The position numbers were made by a program, and so were the translations under genes. The notes beneath the pieces are model-generated. The model did no database searches, was not told the DNA's origin, and saw only the letters and a program-made list of their open reading frames with translations. From Prochlorococcus marinus str. MIT 0919 (GTDB taxonomy: Bacteria; Cyanobacteriota; Cyanobacteriia; PCC-6307; Cyanobiaceae): DNA of 64,000 bases. Positions 1 through 10,119 of the stretch are shown here, in pieces. Positions within the stretch are counted from its first letter, which is position 1; each line of letters begins with the position of its first letter. Location of the stretch: the NCBI RefSeq assembly GCF_027359375.1, contig NZ_CP114779.1:992001-1056000 (forward strand). Direction: 5' to 3'.

Positions 1-308
1 AAAGCAGCTGTTAGCAACTGGATAATAATTGAAGCATTAATAAAGGGAAGAATGCCAAGTGCAAAAATCCCAAGAGTGGATATTCCTCCACCTGTGAAAA
101 TATCTAAAAAACCTATTAACTGGCCTCCTTGTTGAATAAATTCTTTAAACGCCTCTCTATCAATTCCAGGTACAGGTATATAAATGCCAAGCCTAACTAA
201 AAGCAACATACCCAAAGTAATCAATACCCTTCCTCTAAGTTCTTTGTTAAGAACAAGCTGAGTAACAACTTCACCAGCACTAGGATTTCGGCCTCGACTA
301 ACAAGCAT
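1..308 (-). CDS. secY: Preprotein translocase subunit SecY (N-terminal part, cut by window edge)
   Basis: Pore-forming subunit of the Sec translocon in the cytoplasmic and thylakoid membranes. Only about the first 102 codons lie in the window. Reading from the ATG at 308, the protein starts [15 protein letters not shown] and continues through the typical SecY N-terminal features: RIPVPG-like segment ([10 protein letters not shown]), a plug-like [15 protein letters not shown] stretch and the start of a membrane helix. It follows rplO by 40 bases, the usual place at the end of the spc operon. The rest of the gene lies beyond base 1. Confidence 0.95.
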   Translation of the reverse strand, partial: MLVSRGRNPSAGEVVTQLVLNKELRGRVLITLGMLLLVRLGIYIPVPGIDREAFKEFIQQGGQLIGFLDIFTGGGISTLGIFALGILPFINASIIIQLLTAA

Positions 309-348
309 TTAAAATTTCTTTCTTGAAAATACTAAGTTCAATTTAAAT

Positions 349-816
349 CTACTCAGTTTTTTTGTCCTCAAAAATTTCACATGTTCCACCTGCAGCTTCT
401 ATTTTACTTTTAGCAGAAGCTGTAAAAGCTGATGCTTGCACATTAAGCTTAACTTTTAAATCTCCATTCCCCAGAATCTTCAATGGATACTTAGGACTAG
501 TTATAATTCCTTTCTTTACTAAAACATCCAGATTTACAGTCGCCCCTGACTTTAATTCGTTTAAGGCAGATACATTAACAATAGAAAAATTCTTTTGATT
601 AACAAGAGGAAAATGTTTCAACTTAGGGACTCTTCTATATAAAGGCATCTGCCCGCCTTCGAACCCTGGACGTGTTGGTCTCCCGGAACGTGATTTCTGA
701 CCTCGCATGCCAAAACCACAGCTTGCACCCTGACCAGCAGCTATCCCTCGGCCTTTACGCAATTTCTTTCTGCGAGACCCTTTGTTGGATTTTAAAGATT
801 CAAGTCTAATAGTCAT
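349..816 (-). CDS. rplO: 50S ribosomal protein L15
   Basis: Large-subunit protein L15, 155 residues, a normal length. The N-terminus has the glycine/arginine-rich extension of the family ([20 protein letters not shown]) that threads into 23S rRNA, followed by the globular domain. It sits five bases downstream of rpsE and just upstream of secY. There is no rpmD (L30) between rpsE and rplO, as is usual in cyanobacteria. Confidence 0.97.
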   Translation of the reverse strand: MTIRLESLKSNKGSRRKKLRKGRGIAAGQGASCGFGMRGQKSRSGRPTRPGFEGGQMPLYRRVPKLKHFPLVNQKNFSIVNVSALNELKSGATVNLDVLVKKGIITSPKYPLKILGNGDLKVKLNVQASAFTASAKSKIEAAGGTCEIFEDKKTE

Positions 817-821
817 GGTAA

Positions 822-1445
822 TTAGGAATAGATCTGTTCAAGAGAGATGCCCCGCTCTTTTGCAGTGGCTTTATGGGTACGAAGTTCAGCTAAAGCAACC
901 ATTGCTGCCCTTGCATTATTTAATGGCGTTTTACTTCCAAGTCTTTTAGCAAGAACATTTTTAATACCAGCTAATTCTAGAACTGTTCGAATCGATCCAC
1001 CAGCTATTACTCCTGTACCTGGGGCAGCAGGGCGAATTAAAACACTTGCTGCTCCATCTCTGCCATTTGAAAGGGTTGGGATGGAGCTATGACGAGTCAA
1101 AGGTACCCTGACTAAATTTTTCTTCCCATCAGCAACTCCTTTACGAACAGCGCCTATTACATCTCCTGCTTTTCCTACACCAACACCAACCTGACCTTTT
1201 TCATTTCCAACTACAACTATTGCTCTAAAACTCATCTTTTTGCCGCCTTTAACAGTCTTAGAAACTCTGCGAATCTGTACAACTCTCTCTTGCCACTCAG
1301 AATCTCGGTCCTGATTCCTCCGATCTGAGCGACGGTTTCTTTTTTCGCCACGATTACTATTTCTTTTATTTTCCTGGCGTCCATCTGCTGCTGGAACTGC
1401 AGAAGATGAATTGTCTTTAGTTGTTTTGGTTTTAGTTTCAGACAT
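822..1445 (-). CDS. rpsE: 30S ribosomal protein S5
   Basis: Small-subunit protein S5, important for decoding fidelity. The S5 double-stranded-RNA-binding fold starts near [18 protein letters not shown], and the C-terminal domain contains NVLAKRLGS. The first 60 or so residues are a charged, low-complexity tail (Asn, Arg, Lys, Asp rich). The frame is open to a TTG at 1463 that would overlap the rplR stop. I chose the ATG at 1445 ([10 protein letters not shown]), which leaves a short gap after rplR and matches the usual cyanobacterial beginning. Confidence 0.95.
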   Translation of the reverse strand: MSETKTKTTKDNSSSAVPAADGRQENKRNSNRGEKRNRRSDRRNQDRDSEWQERVVQIRRVSKTVKGGKKMSFRAIVVVGNEKGQVGVGVGKAGDVIGAVRKGVADGKKNLVRVPLTRHSSIPTLSNGRDGAASVLIRPAAPGTGVIAGGSIRTVLELAGIKNVLAKRLGSKTPLNNARAAMVALAELRTHKATAKERGISLEQIYS

Positions 1446-1459
1446 AATTTGAGCGGAAA

Positions 1460-1828
1460 TCAAAATTTAAGACCAGCTTCACGGGCTGCATTAGCTAGAG
1501 CTTTAACCCTACCGTGATAAAGATTACCTCCTCGGTCAAAAATCACTTGCTTAATACCTTGAGCAAGAGCTCTTTTTGCTACCAAAGAGCCTACAGCTAT
1601 AGAAGCATCACAGCTGCTCCCATTAGCTTTAAGATTCTCTTTTAGATCTTTGTCAAGCGTTGAGGCTGAACAAAGAGTATTTTGCGAATCATCATTAATA
1701 ACCTGTGCATAAATATGGTTATTAGAGCGAAAGACAGCCAATCTAGGCCTCTGTTCAGTGCCAATTAAGTGGCGTCTAAGACGCCTATGACGCTTTTGAG
1801 TTTGTTGCTTTTTAGATAGTGTTGTCAT
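1460..1828 (-). CDS. rplR: 50S ribosomal protein L18
   Basis: L18, the 5S rRNA-binding protein of the central protuberance; 122 residues. The basic N-terminus ([16 protein letters not shown]) and the C-terminal signature [26 protein letters not shown] are characteristic. It lies between rplF and rpsE in the standard spc order. Confidence 0.97.
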   Translation of the reverse strand: MTTLSKKQQTQKRHRRLRRHLIGTEQRPRLAVFRSNNHIYAQVINDDSQNTLCSASTLDKDLKENLKANGSSCDASIAVGSLVAKRALAQGIKQVIFDRGGNLYHGRVKALANAAREAGLKF

Positions 1829-1861
1829 TGTTAGATGAGAGTCATTTGAGAAAAGGTCGGC

Positions 1862-2401
1862 TTATTTCTTGCCTGACTTACCAGCCTTTCTAATTATCCG
1901 TTCACCTTCATATTTAATACCCTTACCTTTATAGGGTTCAGGAGGACGAATTGCTCGTATTTTGGCAGCCTCATTGCCAACCAATTCTTTATCCACTCCT
2001 GAAACAATGACATTTGTATTGTTTTCAACCTTAAAGGTGATTCCCTCTGGAGGAACAACTTCTACAGGATGACTATATCCAGCACTTACAACAAGATTCT
2101 TTCCCTTGACTTGGGCTCTAGAACCAACACCCACTATTTCTAATTTTCTGGTATACCCATTGCTTACTCCTTCAACCATATTTGCAACTAAAGAACGGGA
2201 TAAACCATGACGCTCTCGAGACTTTCTTTTTGTACTAGTTGCGGAAATGACAATTGAATTTTCAATTTGGGATACGCTTACACCTTCTGGCAAAGTTTTA
2301 TGAAGTTCACCTTTAGGACCTTTTACGGTAACTGAAAGCCCATCAAGGGTGACATCAACCTTCTCAGGCAATGCAATAGGTTGTTTACCAATACGTGACA
2401 T
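1862..2401 (-). CDS. rplF: 50S ribosomal protein L6
   Basis: L6 of the large subunit, 179 residues, near the factor-binding site. It has the two-fold repeated L6 fold, with the family signature [16 protein letters not shown] near the C-terminus. It starts with ATG at 2401, twelve bases after the rpsH stop, with an AGGAGG-like sequence in front (seen on the plus strand as cctcct at 2409-2414). Confidence 0.97.
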   Translation of the reverse strand: MSRIGKQPIALPEKVDVTLDGLSVTVKGPKGELHKTLPEGVSVSQIENSIVISATSTKRKSRERHGLSRSLVANMVEGVSNGYTRKLEIVGVGSRAQVKGKNLVVSAGYSHPVEVVPPEGITFKVENNTNVIVSGVDKELVGNEAAKIRAIRPPEPYKGKGIKYEGERIIRKAGKSGKK

Positions 2402-2413
2402 GATTAAAACCTC

Positions 2414-2815
2414 CTAATAGACGTAACAAAGTACTTCTCCACCGACACCTTGCTTGCGAGCGTCGCGGTCACTCATAACCCCTTTCGAAGTAGAAATAAT
2501 AGCCACTCCTAAACCACCTAAGACTTTGGGCAAACCGCGAGTGTTTTTATAAATTCTTAAACCAGGCCTACTAACCCGCTGCATTGAACGAATTGTGGGA
2601 TGTCTATGCTTTCCGCTGTACTTAAGCTCCAGAATGAGTTGGGTTTTGAAACCCTCTCCTTCCTCACTAATTTGAGCAATAAAGCCTTCTTGCTGAAGAA
2701 CCTTCGCAATGCTTCTAGACATGCGAGAAGCAGGAACTCGAGTTGTTTGATGACGTTTTTCACTCGAGTTTCTAATTCGAGTGAGCATGTCAGAAATAGG
2801 ATCGTGATTAGCCAT
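2414..2815 (-). CDS. rpsH: 30S ribosomal protein S8
   Basis: S8, a primary 16S rRNA-binding protein, 133 residues. It begins [16 protein letters not shown] and ends with the family signature [20 protein letters not shown]. It follows rplE directly; rpsN (S14) is not between them, which is the normal cyanobacterial arrangement. Confidence 0.97.
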   Translation of the reverse strand: MANHDPISDMLTRIRNSSEKRHQTTRVPASRMSRSIAKVLQQEGFIAQISEEGEGFKTQLILELKYSGKHRHPTIRSMQRVSRPGLRIYKNTRGLPKVLGGLGVAIISTSKGVMSDRDARKQGVGGEVLCYVY

Positions 2816-2831
2816 ATGTGTCTAAAAAAGC

Positions 2832-3371
2832 TCAGTTACTACGAAAAGGAATTCCCAACGCCTTTAAGAGAGCTCTGCCCTCTTCGTCAGACCTAGCACT
2901 TGTAACTATGGTGATATCCATTCCTCTAATTGAGTCAATTTTATCAAAAGAGATTTCAGGAAAAATTAATTGCTCTTTTACCCCAAGAGTGTAATTACCC
3001 CGACCATCAAAACTCTTAGGGCTAACACCTCTAAAGTCTCTAATTCTCGGTAAAGCAAGATTAATTAAACGCTCTAAAAAAGAATACATTCTGTCACCTC
3101 GCAAAGTAACAGTGCAGCCAATAGGCATACCTTGACGAATCTTAAATCCAGCAATGGCTTTCTTTGCTCTAGTTACTAAAGCTTTTTGCCCAGTAATAGT
3201 GGCAACTTCAGCTAGTGAAGCTTCTAAAGTCTTAGAGTTTTGAGCAGCTTCTCCTAACCCCCTATTTACGTTGACTTTCACAACCTTAGGGACTTGATGG
3301 ATATTGGAGAGGCCCAAGTCTTTAAGTAATTTGGGGCGAATTGTCTCTCGATAACGAGTTTTGAGTGACAT
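2832..3371 (-). CDS. rplE: 50S ribosomal protein L5
   Basis: L5, which contacts 5S rRNA and the P-site tRNA; 179 residues. Recognised from [20 protein letters not shown], the conserved GLGEAAQN segment and [26 protein letters not shown] at the end. It is preceded by a gap of about 100 bases, the largest inside this operon, with two inverted repeats described separately. Confidence 0.97.
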   Translation of the reverse strand: MSLKTRYRETIRPKLLKDLGLSNIHQVPKVVKVNVNRGLGEAAQNSKTLEASLAEVATITGQKALVTRAKKAIAGFKIRQGMPIGCTVTLRGDRMYSFLERLINLALPRIRDFRGVSPKSFDGRGNYTLGVKEQLIFPEISFDKIDSIRGMDITIVTSARSDEEGRALLKALGIPFRSN

Positions 3372-3387
3372 GGTGGGTAGTTTGTTT

Positions 3388-3495
3388 AATTCTGGTCTTT
3401 GTCAGAATTGAAAAAAAGAAAAGGATTGAAGGTAAGTTGTCGGGTACAAAAAACAACAAAATCAAACTGGTGAATTAATCAATCAACTCACCAGT
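3388..3495 (-). promoter_or_regulatory. Paired hairpins in the rplX-rplE gap, possible internal attenuator
   Basis: Two inverted repeats lie between rplX and rplE. One has eight-base arms (ACTGGTGA/TCACCAGT, 3466-3473 with 3488-3495) spanning the rplX stop codon. On the transcribed strand it is followed by a T-rich run including TTTTTT. The second has seven-base arms (AATTCTG/CAGAATT, 3388-3394 with 3403-3409) 17 bases upstream of the rplE ATG. The first resembles a weak intrinsic terminator, so partial termination or processing here is possible; this is inference. Confidence 0.4.
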
Positions 3496-3834
3496 TTTCT
3501 TAAGTCGTCGTTTCTTAGAACCATCTTTATCAACAAAGATTTCAACCCTACTCGCCACTTTTTTGGCAGTGGAATAAAGCATGACATTTGAGGCATGGAG
3601 AGATGCTTCTTCAGTCACGATGCTTCCAGATTCACCTTCTTGGGTTGGCTTCACATGTTTCGTTCGAAGGTTTACACCTTCTACAACTACACGGTTTTGA
3701 AAAGGGAGGGTTTTCAAAACTTCACCTGTTTTCCCCTTTTCTTTACCATTAATAACCTGCACTGTATCTCCTTTCTTAAGGCGCATTTTTAGCCGAGTAG
3801 CCAAAGACTTACTTGTCTGATTCAGGTTCATCAT
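3475..3834 (-). CDS. rplX: 50S ribosomal protein L24
   Basis: L24, an assembly-initiating 23S rRNA-binding protein with a KOW motif ([21 protein letters not shown], residues about 19-39). Length is 119 residues. The ATG at 3834 directly follows the rplN stop, so the two genes are probably translationally coupled. A second ATG at 3831 and a third at about residue 17 (MRLKKGD) are alternative starts. Confidence 0.96.
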   Translation of the reverse strand: MMNLNQTSKSLATRLKMRLKKGDTVQVINGKEKGKTGEVLKTLPFQNRVVVEGVNLRTKHVKPTQEGESGSIVTEEASLHASNVMLYSTAKKVASRVEIFVDKDGSKKRRLKKTGELID

Positions 3835-4200
3835 TTAAATCACCTCCGGAGCTAAAGAAACGATTTTAGTGAAATTTCTTTCTCTTAATTCCCGGGCAAC
3901 TGGTCCAAAAACCCTAGTTCCCCGAGGGTTTTTATCCTCATTGATCAAAACAGCAGCATTGTCATCAAAACGAATCGAGTTACCAGTCTCCCTTCTTAAT
4001 GTGGCCTTTGTGCGAACTACTACCGCTTTAACCACATCAGACTTCTTAACACCCATGTTTGGCAAAGCATCTTTGACAGCAGCAACTATTACATCGCCAA
4101 CATGGGCATATCTTCTATTGGAACCGAGAACCCTAATACATTGAAGTTTCTTAGCTCCACTGTTATCTGCAACAGTAAGGAATGTCTCTTGTTGAATCAT
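3835..4200 (-). CDS. rplN: 50S ribosomal protein L14
   Basis: L14, 121 residues, strongly conserved: [19 protein letters not shown] at the start and the [23 protein letters not shown] ending. The start overlaps the rpsQ stop in an ATGA arrangement, pointing to translational coupling. Confidence 0.98.
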   Translation of the reverse strand: MIQQETFLTVADNSGAKKLQCIRVLGSNRRYAHVGDVIVAAVKDALPNMGVKKSDVVKAVVVRTKATLRRETGNSIRFDDNAAVLINEDKNPRGTRVFGPVARELRERNFTKIVSLAPEVI

Positions 4201-4463
4201 TTTGCACCCTCCTGAGAATTACTAGCAGTTCTTAAAACCTCAGCGACAGTCCAGCGCTTGCTAGCACTAAGAGGGCGTGTTTCTGTAATCCGAACTTTGT
4301 CCCCTAGCCTGCAATTATTCTCGGCATCATGAACTTTATACCGAGCCGTTCTGCTAACAATCTTTTGATAGATGGGGTGAGGGAAGCGGTTCTCAACGGC
4401 TACAACCACCGTTTTATCCATCTTGTCACTAACGACTGTGCCTACCCTTTCTTTAAGTGCCAT
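4197..4463 (-). CDS. rpsQ: 30S ribosomal protein S17
   Basis: S17, a primary 16S rRNA binder with an OB fold; 88 residues. Signature seen: [21 protein letters not shown] followed by [18 protein letters not shown]. It lies between rpmC and rplN and shares four bases with rplN. Confidence 0.97.
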   Translation of the reverse strand: MALKERVGTVVSDKMDKTVVVAVENRFPHPIYQKIVSRTARYKVHDAENNCRLGDKVRITETRPLSASKRWTVAEVLRTASNSQEGAK

Positions 4464-4476
4464 GGTTTCTAATTAA

Positions 4477-4692
4477 TCAAGAGGAGGTTGAGGAACGACT
4501 TCTGTCGTTCTGAACCGTTAACAACTGGGCTAGCTGAACGCGAGCCTGTTTAAAACGGTGAGATTGGGTGAGCTGCCTAGTAGCTCGCTGGAATCTGAGA
4601 TCAAAGAGCTCTTTACGAATCTCTTCAATTTTATTTTTGAGATCATCATCAGTGAGCTTTGATACCTCAGATTGTTCGGACTTAGCCATCAT
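4477..4692 (-). CDS. rpmC: 50S ribosomal protein L29
   Basis: L29, a small helical-hairpin protein near the exit tunnel; 71 residues. The core LTDDDLKNKIEEIRKELFDLRFQ is typical. Its start is fused to the rplP stop as TAATG (ATG at 4692, with a second ATG at 4689 that may be preferred). Confidence 0.95.
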   Translation of the reverse strand: MMAKSEQSEVSKLTDDDLKNKIEEIRKELFDLRFQRATRQLTQSHRFKQARVQLAQLLTVQNDRSRSSTSS

Positions 4693-5174
4693 TAAGACTC
4701 CAAGGTAGAGACAGGGGATGAGCTCGAAGACTCTTGATTTAATTCAGGAGGTGAGATGTAATCCTCCTTAACTAAAAACTTTGTCTTTACAGGAAGCTTG
4801 TATTGAGCTAAACGCATTGCTTCCCTTGCTATTGATTCAGTAATCTCTTCCCCTCCCATTTCAAAAAGTATTCGACCAGGTTTAATAACAGCAACCCAAA
4901 ATTCTGGGTTGCCCTTTCCCGATCCCATGCGAGTTTCAGCGGGACGCATAGTCACGGGTTTATCAGGGAAAATTCTGATCCAAATTTTGCCTCCCCGTTT
5001 TACATAACGAGTCATTGCTCGCCTGCTTGCTTCAATCTGACGAGAAGTAATCCAGCCACACTCTTGAGCTTGCAAGGCAAACTGACCAAATGCAATTGTA
5101 TTGCCTCTTGTGGCAATACCTCTCATACGACCACGTTGTTGCTTCCTGAATTTTGTGCGTTTAGGACTGAGCAT
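4692..5174 (-). CDS. rplP: 50S ribosomal protein L16
   Basis: L16, 160 residues, at the A-site side of the large subunit. Conserved segments: [33 protein letters not shown] and [20 protein letters not shown]. The C-terminus has a serine-rich tail that is longer than in most bacteria, as is common in picocyanobacteria. Confidence 0.97.
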   Translation of the reverse strand: MLSPKRTKFRKQQRGRMRGIATRGNTIAFGQFALQAQECGWITSRQIEASRRAMTRYVKRGGKIWIRIFPDKPVTMRPAETRMGSGKGNPEFWVAVIKPGRILFEMGGEEITESIAREAMRLAQYKLPVKTKFLVKEDYISPPELNQESSSSSPVSTLES

Positions 5175-5187
5175 GATTTAAACCTCC

Positions 5188-5919
5188 TTATTTACCATCA
5201 TTGGATCTGTCCTCAAAGTTTTGAGGTCTTCGATTACCCTTTCTTCTTGGACTCGCGCCAACAGGCAAGGGTTGATCTTCTTTAGAAAGCACTTCTCCTT
5301 TGAAAACCCAAACTTTTATTCCCAAAACACCATAAGTAGTATTAGCAGTTTTATTTGCATAATCGATTTCAGCTCGAAGAGTGTGTAATGGAACACGGCC
5401 TTCACGAGTCCATTCTGACCGAGCTATTTCAGCGCCGTTCAATCTACCTCCAACCTGAATCTTAAGTCCTAGCACACCTGCTCTTTGAGCTCGCTGAACT
5501 GCCATTCGAATCGTTCTTCGAAATGCAACACGCTTCTCAAGTTGTTGAGCAATATATTCAGCAAGAAGTTGAGCATCCGCATCAACTCGTTCAATCTCAA
5601 CAACATTGATTCGAACTTGCCTACTTCTATCTCCAATTGTTTTTTGAATGCCAGATCTCAATTCCTCTATTCCACTTCCTTGTCTACCAACAATTACTCC
5701 AGGTCTTGCCGTTTTCAATTCAACCTCTAACTGATCAGCTTTGCGAGCAATTAAAACATCGCTAATGCCCGCAGAGGAATATTTCTTCTGAATAAAGCCT
5801 CGAATCCGATCATCTTCTTGGAGAAGCAGTGGATAAGTTTTGCTGGAGGCATACCAGCGTGAACGATGCTCTTGGGTAATGCCAAGGCGCAAGCCATTTG
5901 GGTGGATTTTATGTCCCAT
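5188..5919 (-). CDS. rpsC: 30S ribosomal protein S3
   Basis: S3 at the mRNA entry channel, 243 residues. It starts [16 protein letters not shown], contains the KH domain ([18 protein letters not shown]) and ends in the basic tail [13 protein letters not shown]. The rplV stop and this ATG overlap as TGATG. Confidence 0.98.
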   Translation of the reverse strand: MGHKIHPNGLRLGITQEHRSRWYASSKTYPLLLQEDDRIRGFIQKKYSSAGISDVLIARKADQLEVELKTARPGVIVGRQGSGIEELRSGIQKTIGDRSRQVRINVVEIERVDADAQLLAEYIAQQLEKRVAFRRTIRMAVQRAQRAGVLGLKIQVGGRLNGAEIARSEWTREGRVPLHTLRAEIDYANKTANTTYGVLGIKVWVFKGEVLSKEDQPLPVGASPRRKGNRRPQNFEDRSNDGK

Positions 5920-6305
5920 CAGTCAGAAGCCTCGGGGTTCATTGATTCAGAAGAAGGTGCCACTGAGATACTTATGTGGCAAGATTGTTTTTTGATCGCA
6001 AAGGCTCGCCCTTGCGCTCTTGGTCGATACCTTTTCAGGGGAGGTGCCATATCTGCTGTAGCACTTGTAATGACCAACGAAGAAGGGTCTAAACCCATAT
6101 TATTCTCGGCATTAGCAACAGCAGAACGTAATACCTTAGTAATTGGGCCTGTTGACCGGTAAGGCATAAACTCGAGCATAATTAATGCATCTCTGTAGGA
6201 CCTTCCTCGAATCTGATCAAGTACTCGACGAACCTTAGAAGCAGATCCACGAATATAACGACCATGGGCCTGAGCATATGAGGACTGAATAGAAGAATCA
6301 TTCAT
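5919..6305 (-). CDS. rplV: 50S ribosomal protein L22
   Basis: L22, whose beta-hairpin lines the exit tunnel; 128 residues. The sequence [25 protein letters not shown] and the [20 protein letters not shown] hairpin tip are characteristic. It lies between rpsS and rpsC. Confidence 0.97.
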   Translation of the reverse strand: MNDSSIQSSYAQAHGRYIRGSASKVRRVLDQIRGRSYRDALIMLEFMPYRSTGPITKVLRSAVANAENNMGLDPSSLVITSATADMAPPLKRYRPRAQGRAFAIKKQSCHISISVAPSSESMNPEASD

Positions 6306-6308
6306 TGT

Positions 6309-6584
6309 CTAACGAGCTCCTTTTTTATCTCTAATGTGGCCTTTATAGGTTCGAGTTGGAGCAAACTCGCCTAATTTATGACCAACCATTTGCTCAGTAA
6401 TAAATACTGGAATATGAGTTCTGCCATTATGAACAGCAATTGTATGGCCAATCATCAAAGGCAGAATTGTTGAAGACCTAGACCAAGTTTTAATTACTGA
6501 GCGGTCTTCATTAGAATTTTGCTTTTCAACCTTTTTTAAAAGGCTGTCAGCTATAAAAGGTCCTTTTTTAAGTGAGCGTCCCAT
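6309..6584 (-). CDS. rpsS: 30S ribosomal protein S19
   Basis: S19 in the head of the small subunit, 91 residues. It starts [19 protein letters not shown] and has the signature [30 protein letters not shown] near the end. Standard position after rplB. Confidence 0.98.
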   Translation of the reverse strand: MGRSLKKGPFIADSLLKKVEKQNSNEDRSVIKTWSRSSTILPLMIGHTIAVHNGRTHIPVFITEQMVGHKLGEFAPTRTYKGHIRDKKGAR

Positions 6585-6625
6585 GGCGAATTACGAGTAA
6601 GAGAAGTAGATGAAGATGAAAGGCA

Positions 6626-7489
6626 TCAAGAATCTCGTCCCCCCCGACTCCGCTTGGAGACTCGGCGACGTTTTCTCAAAACAAACCTATTACTAGGCTT
6701 ATTTCGTTTACGTGTTTTCAAGCCTAATGCTGGTTTACCCCAAGGGGTTACTGGACCAGCTCGACCGACTGGTGCCTTGCCCTCACCTCCCCCATGAGGG
6801 TGATCACAAGGGTTCATAACTGCTCCGCGAACTTGTGGTCTCCTGCCAAGCCAGCGACGTCTCCCAGCCTTGCCCAGGCTGGTATTGCGAATCTCAGAAT
6901 TACCTACGGCTCCAAGAGTTGCATAGCATTCACGTCTTACTAAGCGAACCTCTGTAGAAGGGAGTCTTAAAGCAACATAGTCTCCTTCCTTAGCCATTAC
7001 CTGTGCACTGGCTCCTGCACTGCGAACCATTTGACCTCCTCTCCCTGCATATAACTCAACACAATGAACACTTGAGCCTAAAGGAATAGATGAAAGTGGC
7101 ATAGCATTGCCAACTTCTATTGGTGCATTTGGACCAGATATGACTTCTTGACCAATAGAGACACCTTCAGGAGCAAGAATATACCGCTTTTCACCATCTG
7201 CATAGAAAAGCAATGCTAATCGAGCATTACGATGAGGATCGTAGTGAATAGCGGCAACTTTAGCTGGTACATCTGGTTTATTTCTTCTGAAATCAACAAG
7301 TCTGTATAGGCGTTTATGCCCTCCACCCCTATGTCGACAGGTAATTACCCCTCTATTATTACGACCTTTCAAACGATGTTTAGATACAACTAAAGAACGC
7401 TCAGGCTTGTTACCTGTTATTTCATTAAAGTCCGTAACTACTCGAGTTCGAGTACCAGGGGAATAAGGACGAAATTTACGAATTGCCAT
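6626..7489 (-). CDS. rplB: 50S ribosomal protein L2
   Basis: L2, essential for subunit association and peptidyl transfer; 287 residues. The RNA-binding and C-terminal domains are complete, including [19 protein letters not shown], the family signature with the conserved histidine. It follows rplW by 13 bases. Confidence 0.98.
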   Translation of the reverse strand: MAIRKFRPYSPGTRTRVVTDFNEITGNKPERSLVVSKHRLKGRNNRGVITCRHRGGGHKRLYRLVDFRRNKPDVPAKVAAIHYDPHRNARLALLFYADGEKRYILAPEGVSIGQEVISGPNAPIEVGNAMPLSSIPLGSSVHCVELYAGRGGQMVRSAGASAQVMAKEGDYVALRLPSTEVRLVRRECYATLGAVGNSEIRNTSLGKAGRRRWLGRRPQVRGAVMNPCDHPHGGGEGKAPVGRAGPVTPWGKPALGLKTRKRNKPSNRFVLRKRRRVSKRSRGGRDS

Positions 7490-7502
7490 TGTTTTTAAAA
7501 CC

Positions 7503-7805
7503 TCAAGACTCAGGGAATAATTGTATTGAATTGCCCTCGGCGAGCCTCACTATGGCTTTTTTCACCTGGGATCTTTTTCCAGCGAACCTCCCTACTCTTC
7601 GAGTCCTACGTGGAGGATTCATAGTACTGATGCCAATTACTTTGACATCAAACATTTTTTCGATAGCAGCTTTAATATCTGGCTTTGCAGCTCGAGGATC
7701 AACTTCAAAAGTGTACTGATTTAAATCCAACCCTCGTGTTGCTTTTTCTGTAATTAATGGGCGGCGAATTACGTCTGCCAAGCGTTCTTTAAACATTTTA
7801 GTCAT
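7503..7805 (-). CDS. rplW: 50S ribosomal protein L23
   Basis: L23 at the exit tunnel, docking site for trigger factor and SRP. About 100 residues, with [13 protein letters not shown] at the N-terminus and the [24 protein letters not shown] segment. The frame is open further upstream into rplD. I chose the ATG at 7805 ([12 protein letters not shown]), which gives the normal length and an eight-base overlap with the rplD end, consistent with coupling. Confidence 0.95.
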   Translation of the reverse strand: MTKMFKERLADVIRRPLITEKATRGLDLNQYTFEVDPRAAKPDIKAAIEKMFDVKVIGISTMNPPRRTRRVGRFAGKRSQVKKAIVRLAEGNSIQLFPES

Positions 7806-8433
7806 CGCTATATACCTCCTGGATTGTGGACAACGCGTCTTCCCCAACAATCAAATAATTTGCATTTAACAGATCAAAAACATTCAGCTGATCTGCACCT
7901 ATAACCTTGACTTTTTCAAGATTACGGATGGATCTACGAATAATTTCAGTTGGCTTTAACAGAATAATCAATACTTTTGAATCATGTGCTATGCCTAAAC
8001 GACTGATTGCATCAACGATCTCACGAGTTTTTGGAGATTTTAATTTCAATCCAAAATCCTTAACCACCTTTAGATCGTCAATTCTTGCCATAAGAGCAGT
8101 ACGCAAAGCAAGACGTCGCTCCTTCCTATTCATGTTGAGACTATAAGAGCGAGGCTTAGGACCAAAGATGATTCCACCACCTGGTCGCAAAGGAGTTCTT
8201 ATAGAACCTTGCCTGGCTCTACCCGTCCCTTTTTGCTTATAGGGCTTGCGGCCTCCACCTCTAACCTCAGATCTAGTAAGAGTACTTGCATTACCATGCC
8301 TTGAATGCGCCTGCTGTCGTAATACAGCCCTATGCATCAAATCAACCGCTGTGGTCTCTTTGGCAACTTTTAAATTCAGACTAGTTTCACCAGTCTCTTT
8401 ACCTTGCCAATCAAGAACAGTGCACTTAGCCAT
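7798..8433 (-). CDS. rplD: 50S ribosomal protein L4
   Basis: L4, 211 residues, with the long tunnel loop ([19 protein letters not shown]). In enterobacteria L4 also represses its own operon by acting on the leader RNA; whether that happens here is unknown, but see the leader hairpins upstream of rplC. The start overlaps the rplC stop as TAATG. Confidence 0.97.
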   Translation of the reverse strand: MAKCTVLDWQGKETGETSLNLKVAKETTAVDLMHRAVLRQQAHSRHGNASTLTRSEVRGGGRKPYKQKGTGRARQGSIRTPLRPGGGIIFGPKPRSYSLNMNRKERRLALRTALMARIDDLKVVKDFGLKLKSPKTREIVDAISRLGIAHDSKVLIILLKPTEIIRRSIRNLEKVKVIGADQLNVFDLLNANYLIVGEDALSTIQEVYSDD

Positions 8434-9092
8434 TATTTTTTACCTCCATCAATACTCTTGAATCCAACACGCTTCGCAGGTCGAATATTAAGAAGCGACC
8501 CTGGCTTGCCAGGAACTGATCCTTTAACTACTAATAAATTTCGGTCACTATCTATTTTCATGATCGTTAAGCCTCTGGTCGTTATTTTCTTGCCTCCATA
8601 ACGTCCTGCCATTCGCTTCCCTGGATATATCCTGCCTGGAGTAGTTCCAGCACCGGTTGAACCAGGTTGACGATGATTCTTAGAGCCATGGCTCATAGGG
8701 CCACGACTAAATCCATGCCTTTTCTGGTAACCGGCGAACCCTCTGCCCATAGAATCACCACTAACATCAACTTTTTGACCAGCCTCAAAACTGCCAACAG
8801 TAATTTGATTGCCTAATTCATAAGTACCTAAATCCTCAACACGATACTCTCGCAGATGCCTAAGAAGATCTGCACCAGACTTGGAAATATGCCCCTTAGA
8901 TGGTTTATTCACAAGCTTTTCACGAGTGATTCCAAATCCAATCTGAACAGCGGAATAACCATCTGTTGCCGAGCTTTTCAATTGAGTAATGCGACAAGGG
9001 CCTGCTTCAATCAAGGTGACGGGAACAGCTCTGCCCTGTTCATCAAAAAACTGGGACATGCCCAATTTCTTTCCTAAAATGCCAATAGACAT
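8433..9092 (-). CDS. rplC: 50S ribosomal protein L3
   Basis: L3, 219 residues, first gene of the operon here. It begins [20 protein letters not shown] and has the central loop near the peptidyl-transferase centre ([19 protein letters not shown]). rpsJ (S10) is absent from its front, as expected for cyanobacteria, where it sits with the str operon genes. Confidence 0.98.
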   Translation of the reverse strand: MSIGILGKKLGMSQFFDEQGRAVPVTLIEAGPCRITQLKSSATDGYSAVQIGFGITREKLVNKPSKGHISKSGADLLRHLREYRVEDLGTYELGNQITVGSFEAGQKVDVSGDSMGRGFAGYQKRHGFSRGPMSHGSKNHRQPGSTGAGTTPGRIYPGKRMAGRYGGKKITTRGLTIMKIDSDRNLLVVKGSVPGKPGSLLNIRPAKRVGFKSIDGGKK

Positions 9093-9117
9093 GACGAGGG
9101 AATAGCGCCAGCTAAAT

Positions 9118-9142
9118 AAAAAACAAAATCACAACGATTTTG
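9118..9142 (-). promoter_or_regulatory. Candidate attenuator hairpin in the rplC leader
   Basis: On the transcribed strand, arms CAAAATC and GATTTTG (9136-9142 and 9124-9130) with a five-base loop are followed immediately by six T residues, about 25 bases in front of the rplC ATG. A TATAAA-like -10 candidate lies upstream, near 9155-9163. This is the layout of a leader attenuator, but the stem is AT-rich and weak. The role is inference. Confidence 0.35.
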
Positions 9143-9172
9143 GAATATGAACTGATTTATATAACAGTTGAG

Positions 9173-9213
9173 AATCGAAAAATTAACCGTTCAAACGGTA
9201 GCTTAATTCGATT
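9173..9213. repeat. Nested inverted repeat upstream of rplC
   Basis: Outer arms AATCGAA (9173-9179) and TTCGATT (9207-9213) enclose an inner perfect hairpin ACCGT-TCAA-ACGGT (9186-9199 region) with TTA/TAA pairs between. It lies at or just upstream of the presumed rplC promoter, so it could be an operator or part of a longer leader RNA. It has no T run on either side, which argues against a terminator. Confidence 0.4.
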
Positions 9214-9475
9214 TAAACTAGCAAAATCAGCTGGCTGAGACTTGGTCGAAAATAAAATTCGATCAGTTTCTCGACAGATATTGGGTAAACGAACCCTTTC
9301 TGCACTGGCCTATTGATCCGATGCAATCACCGAATCAGCTGTTCTTTCTGGAGGCCCGGCTAGCGTACGGGCACAGAAAAGCACAGCGATTTTATACAAT
9401 ACACCACAACGGTCATATAAAAACCGAGGCATTTCACTGCCATACTTTCTATAAATTGAATTACTTTCAAAAGCA

Positions 9476-9937
9476 ATGCCTCTCTTGCTCTCAGGTAAAG
9501 AATTTCGTAATGACCTTGAAACTTATTCTTGTCTCGCAATACATGCTCCGCTTGAAGGTGGAGCCGAAACTCGTTTATTAAGACGTTTGAGAGCCGCTGG
9601 GTATAGAACTCAAATGACTTCTGCTAGAGGTTTTGGAGATCCAGAAGTTTTCTTATTGCAACTTCATGGAATCAGACCTCCTCACCTAGGTCACCAAAAT
9701 GTAGGCAGAAATGGAGCGCTTGGGGAAGTACAAGAAGTGATTCCTCAATTGCATGAATTACTCGTTGATAAACAACCCTTAGCTCTGTGGCTCCTAGAAG
9801 GACAAACTTTATCTCGGTCGGAATTATCAGCATTATGTGACCTCTCTGAGCGAGACAATCAGCTCAAAATCATTGTGGAAATGGGCGGAGAACGGAAACT
9901 CAAATGGAGACCAATGCGTAAATTTTTAGAAGAGTAA
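9476..9937 (+). CDS. ndhN: NAD(P)H-quinone oxidoreductase subunit N
   Basis: Subunit of the hydrophilic arm of the cyanobacterial/chloroplast NDH-1 complex, which takes electrons from ferredoxin and passes them to plastoquinone in respiration and cyclic flow around photosystem I. The 153-residue sequence is characteristic: [46 protein letters not shown] and [16 protein letters not shown]. It has no membrane helix. It is divergent from the ribosomal operon. Confidence 0.95.
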   Translation: MPLLLSGKEFRNDLETYSCLAIHAPLEGGAETRLLRRLRAAGYRTQMTSARGFGDPEVFLLQLHGIRPPHLGHQNVGRNGALGEVQEVIPQLHELLVDKQPLALWLLEGQTLSRSELSALCDLSERDNQLKIIVEMGGERKLKWRPMRKFLEE

Positions 9938-10031
9938 AAAATCTAGTCCTGATGAAATAACGTGGAACAATACAAAATATGCAATTATTTTGTGTAAGTT
10001 AACAAAGTCTTTCTAAAGTCTCAATTTCCAA

Positions 10032-10103
10032 TGGGGCGTCGCCAAGCGGTAAGGCAGCGGGTTTTGGTCTCGCCATTCCTAGGTTCGAATCCTAGCGCCC
10101 CAG
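10032..10103 (+). tRNA. tRNA-Gln (TTG anticodon)
   Basis: A full cloverleaf can be drawn: acceptor arms TGGGGCG/CGCCCCA, D arm GCC/GGC, anticodon stem GCGGG/CTCGC with loop TTTTGGT (anticodon TTG at loop positions 3-5) and T arm CTAGG-TTCGAAT-CCTAG. The U-A first pair (U1-A72) is usual for bacterial tRNA-Gln. CCA is not encoded. It ends 16 bases before the HAD gene. Confidence 0.95.
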
Positions 10104-10119
10104 TTTTTCAAAGTTTTTA

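Larger units (their letters stand above)
9093..9475. other. Intergenic region between divergent rplC and ndhN
   Basis: A 383-base non-coding stretch holding the leader of the ribosomal operon (minus) and the promoter region of ndhN (plus). The rplC-proximal 120 bases carry two hairpins, listed separately. A TATAAA about 20 bases in front of the ndhN ATG is a candidate -10 box. A plus-strand reading frame from 9321 runs into ndhN, but its peptide has no recognisable features and I do not regard it as a gene. Confidence 0.6.

Noticed and set aside
9321-9581. 86-residue plus-strand reading frame before and into ndhN
   Set aside because: Overlaps the start of ndhN in another frame and its peptide has no domain or conserved look.
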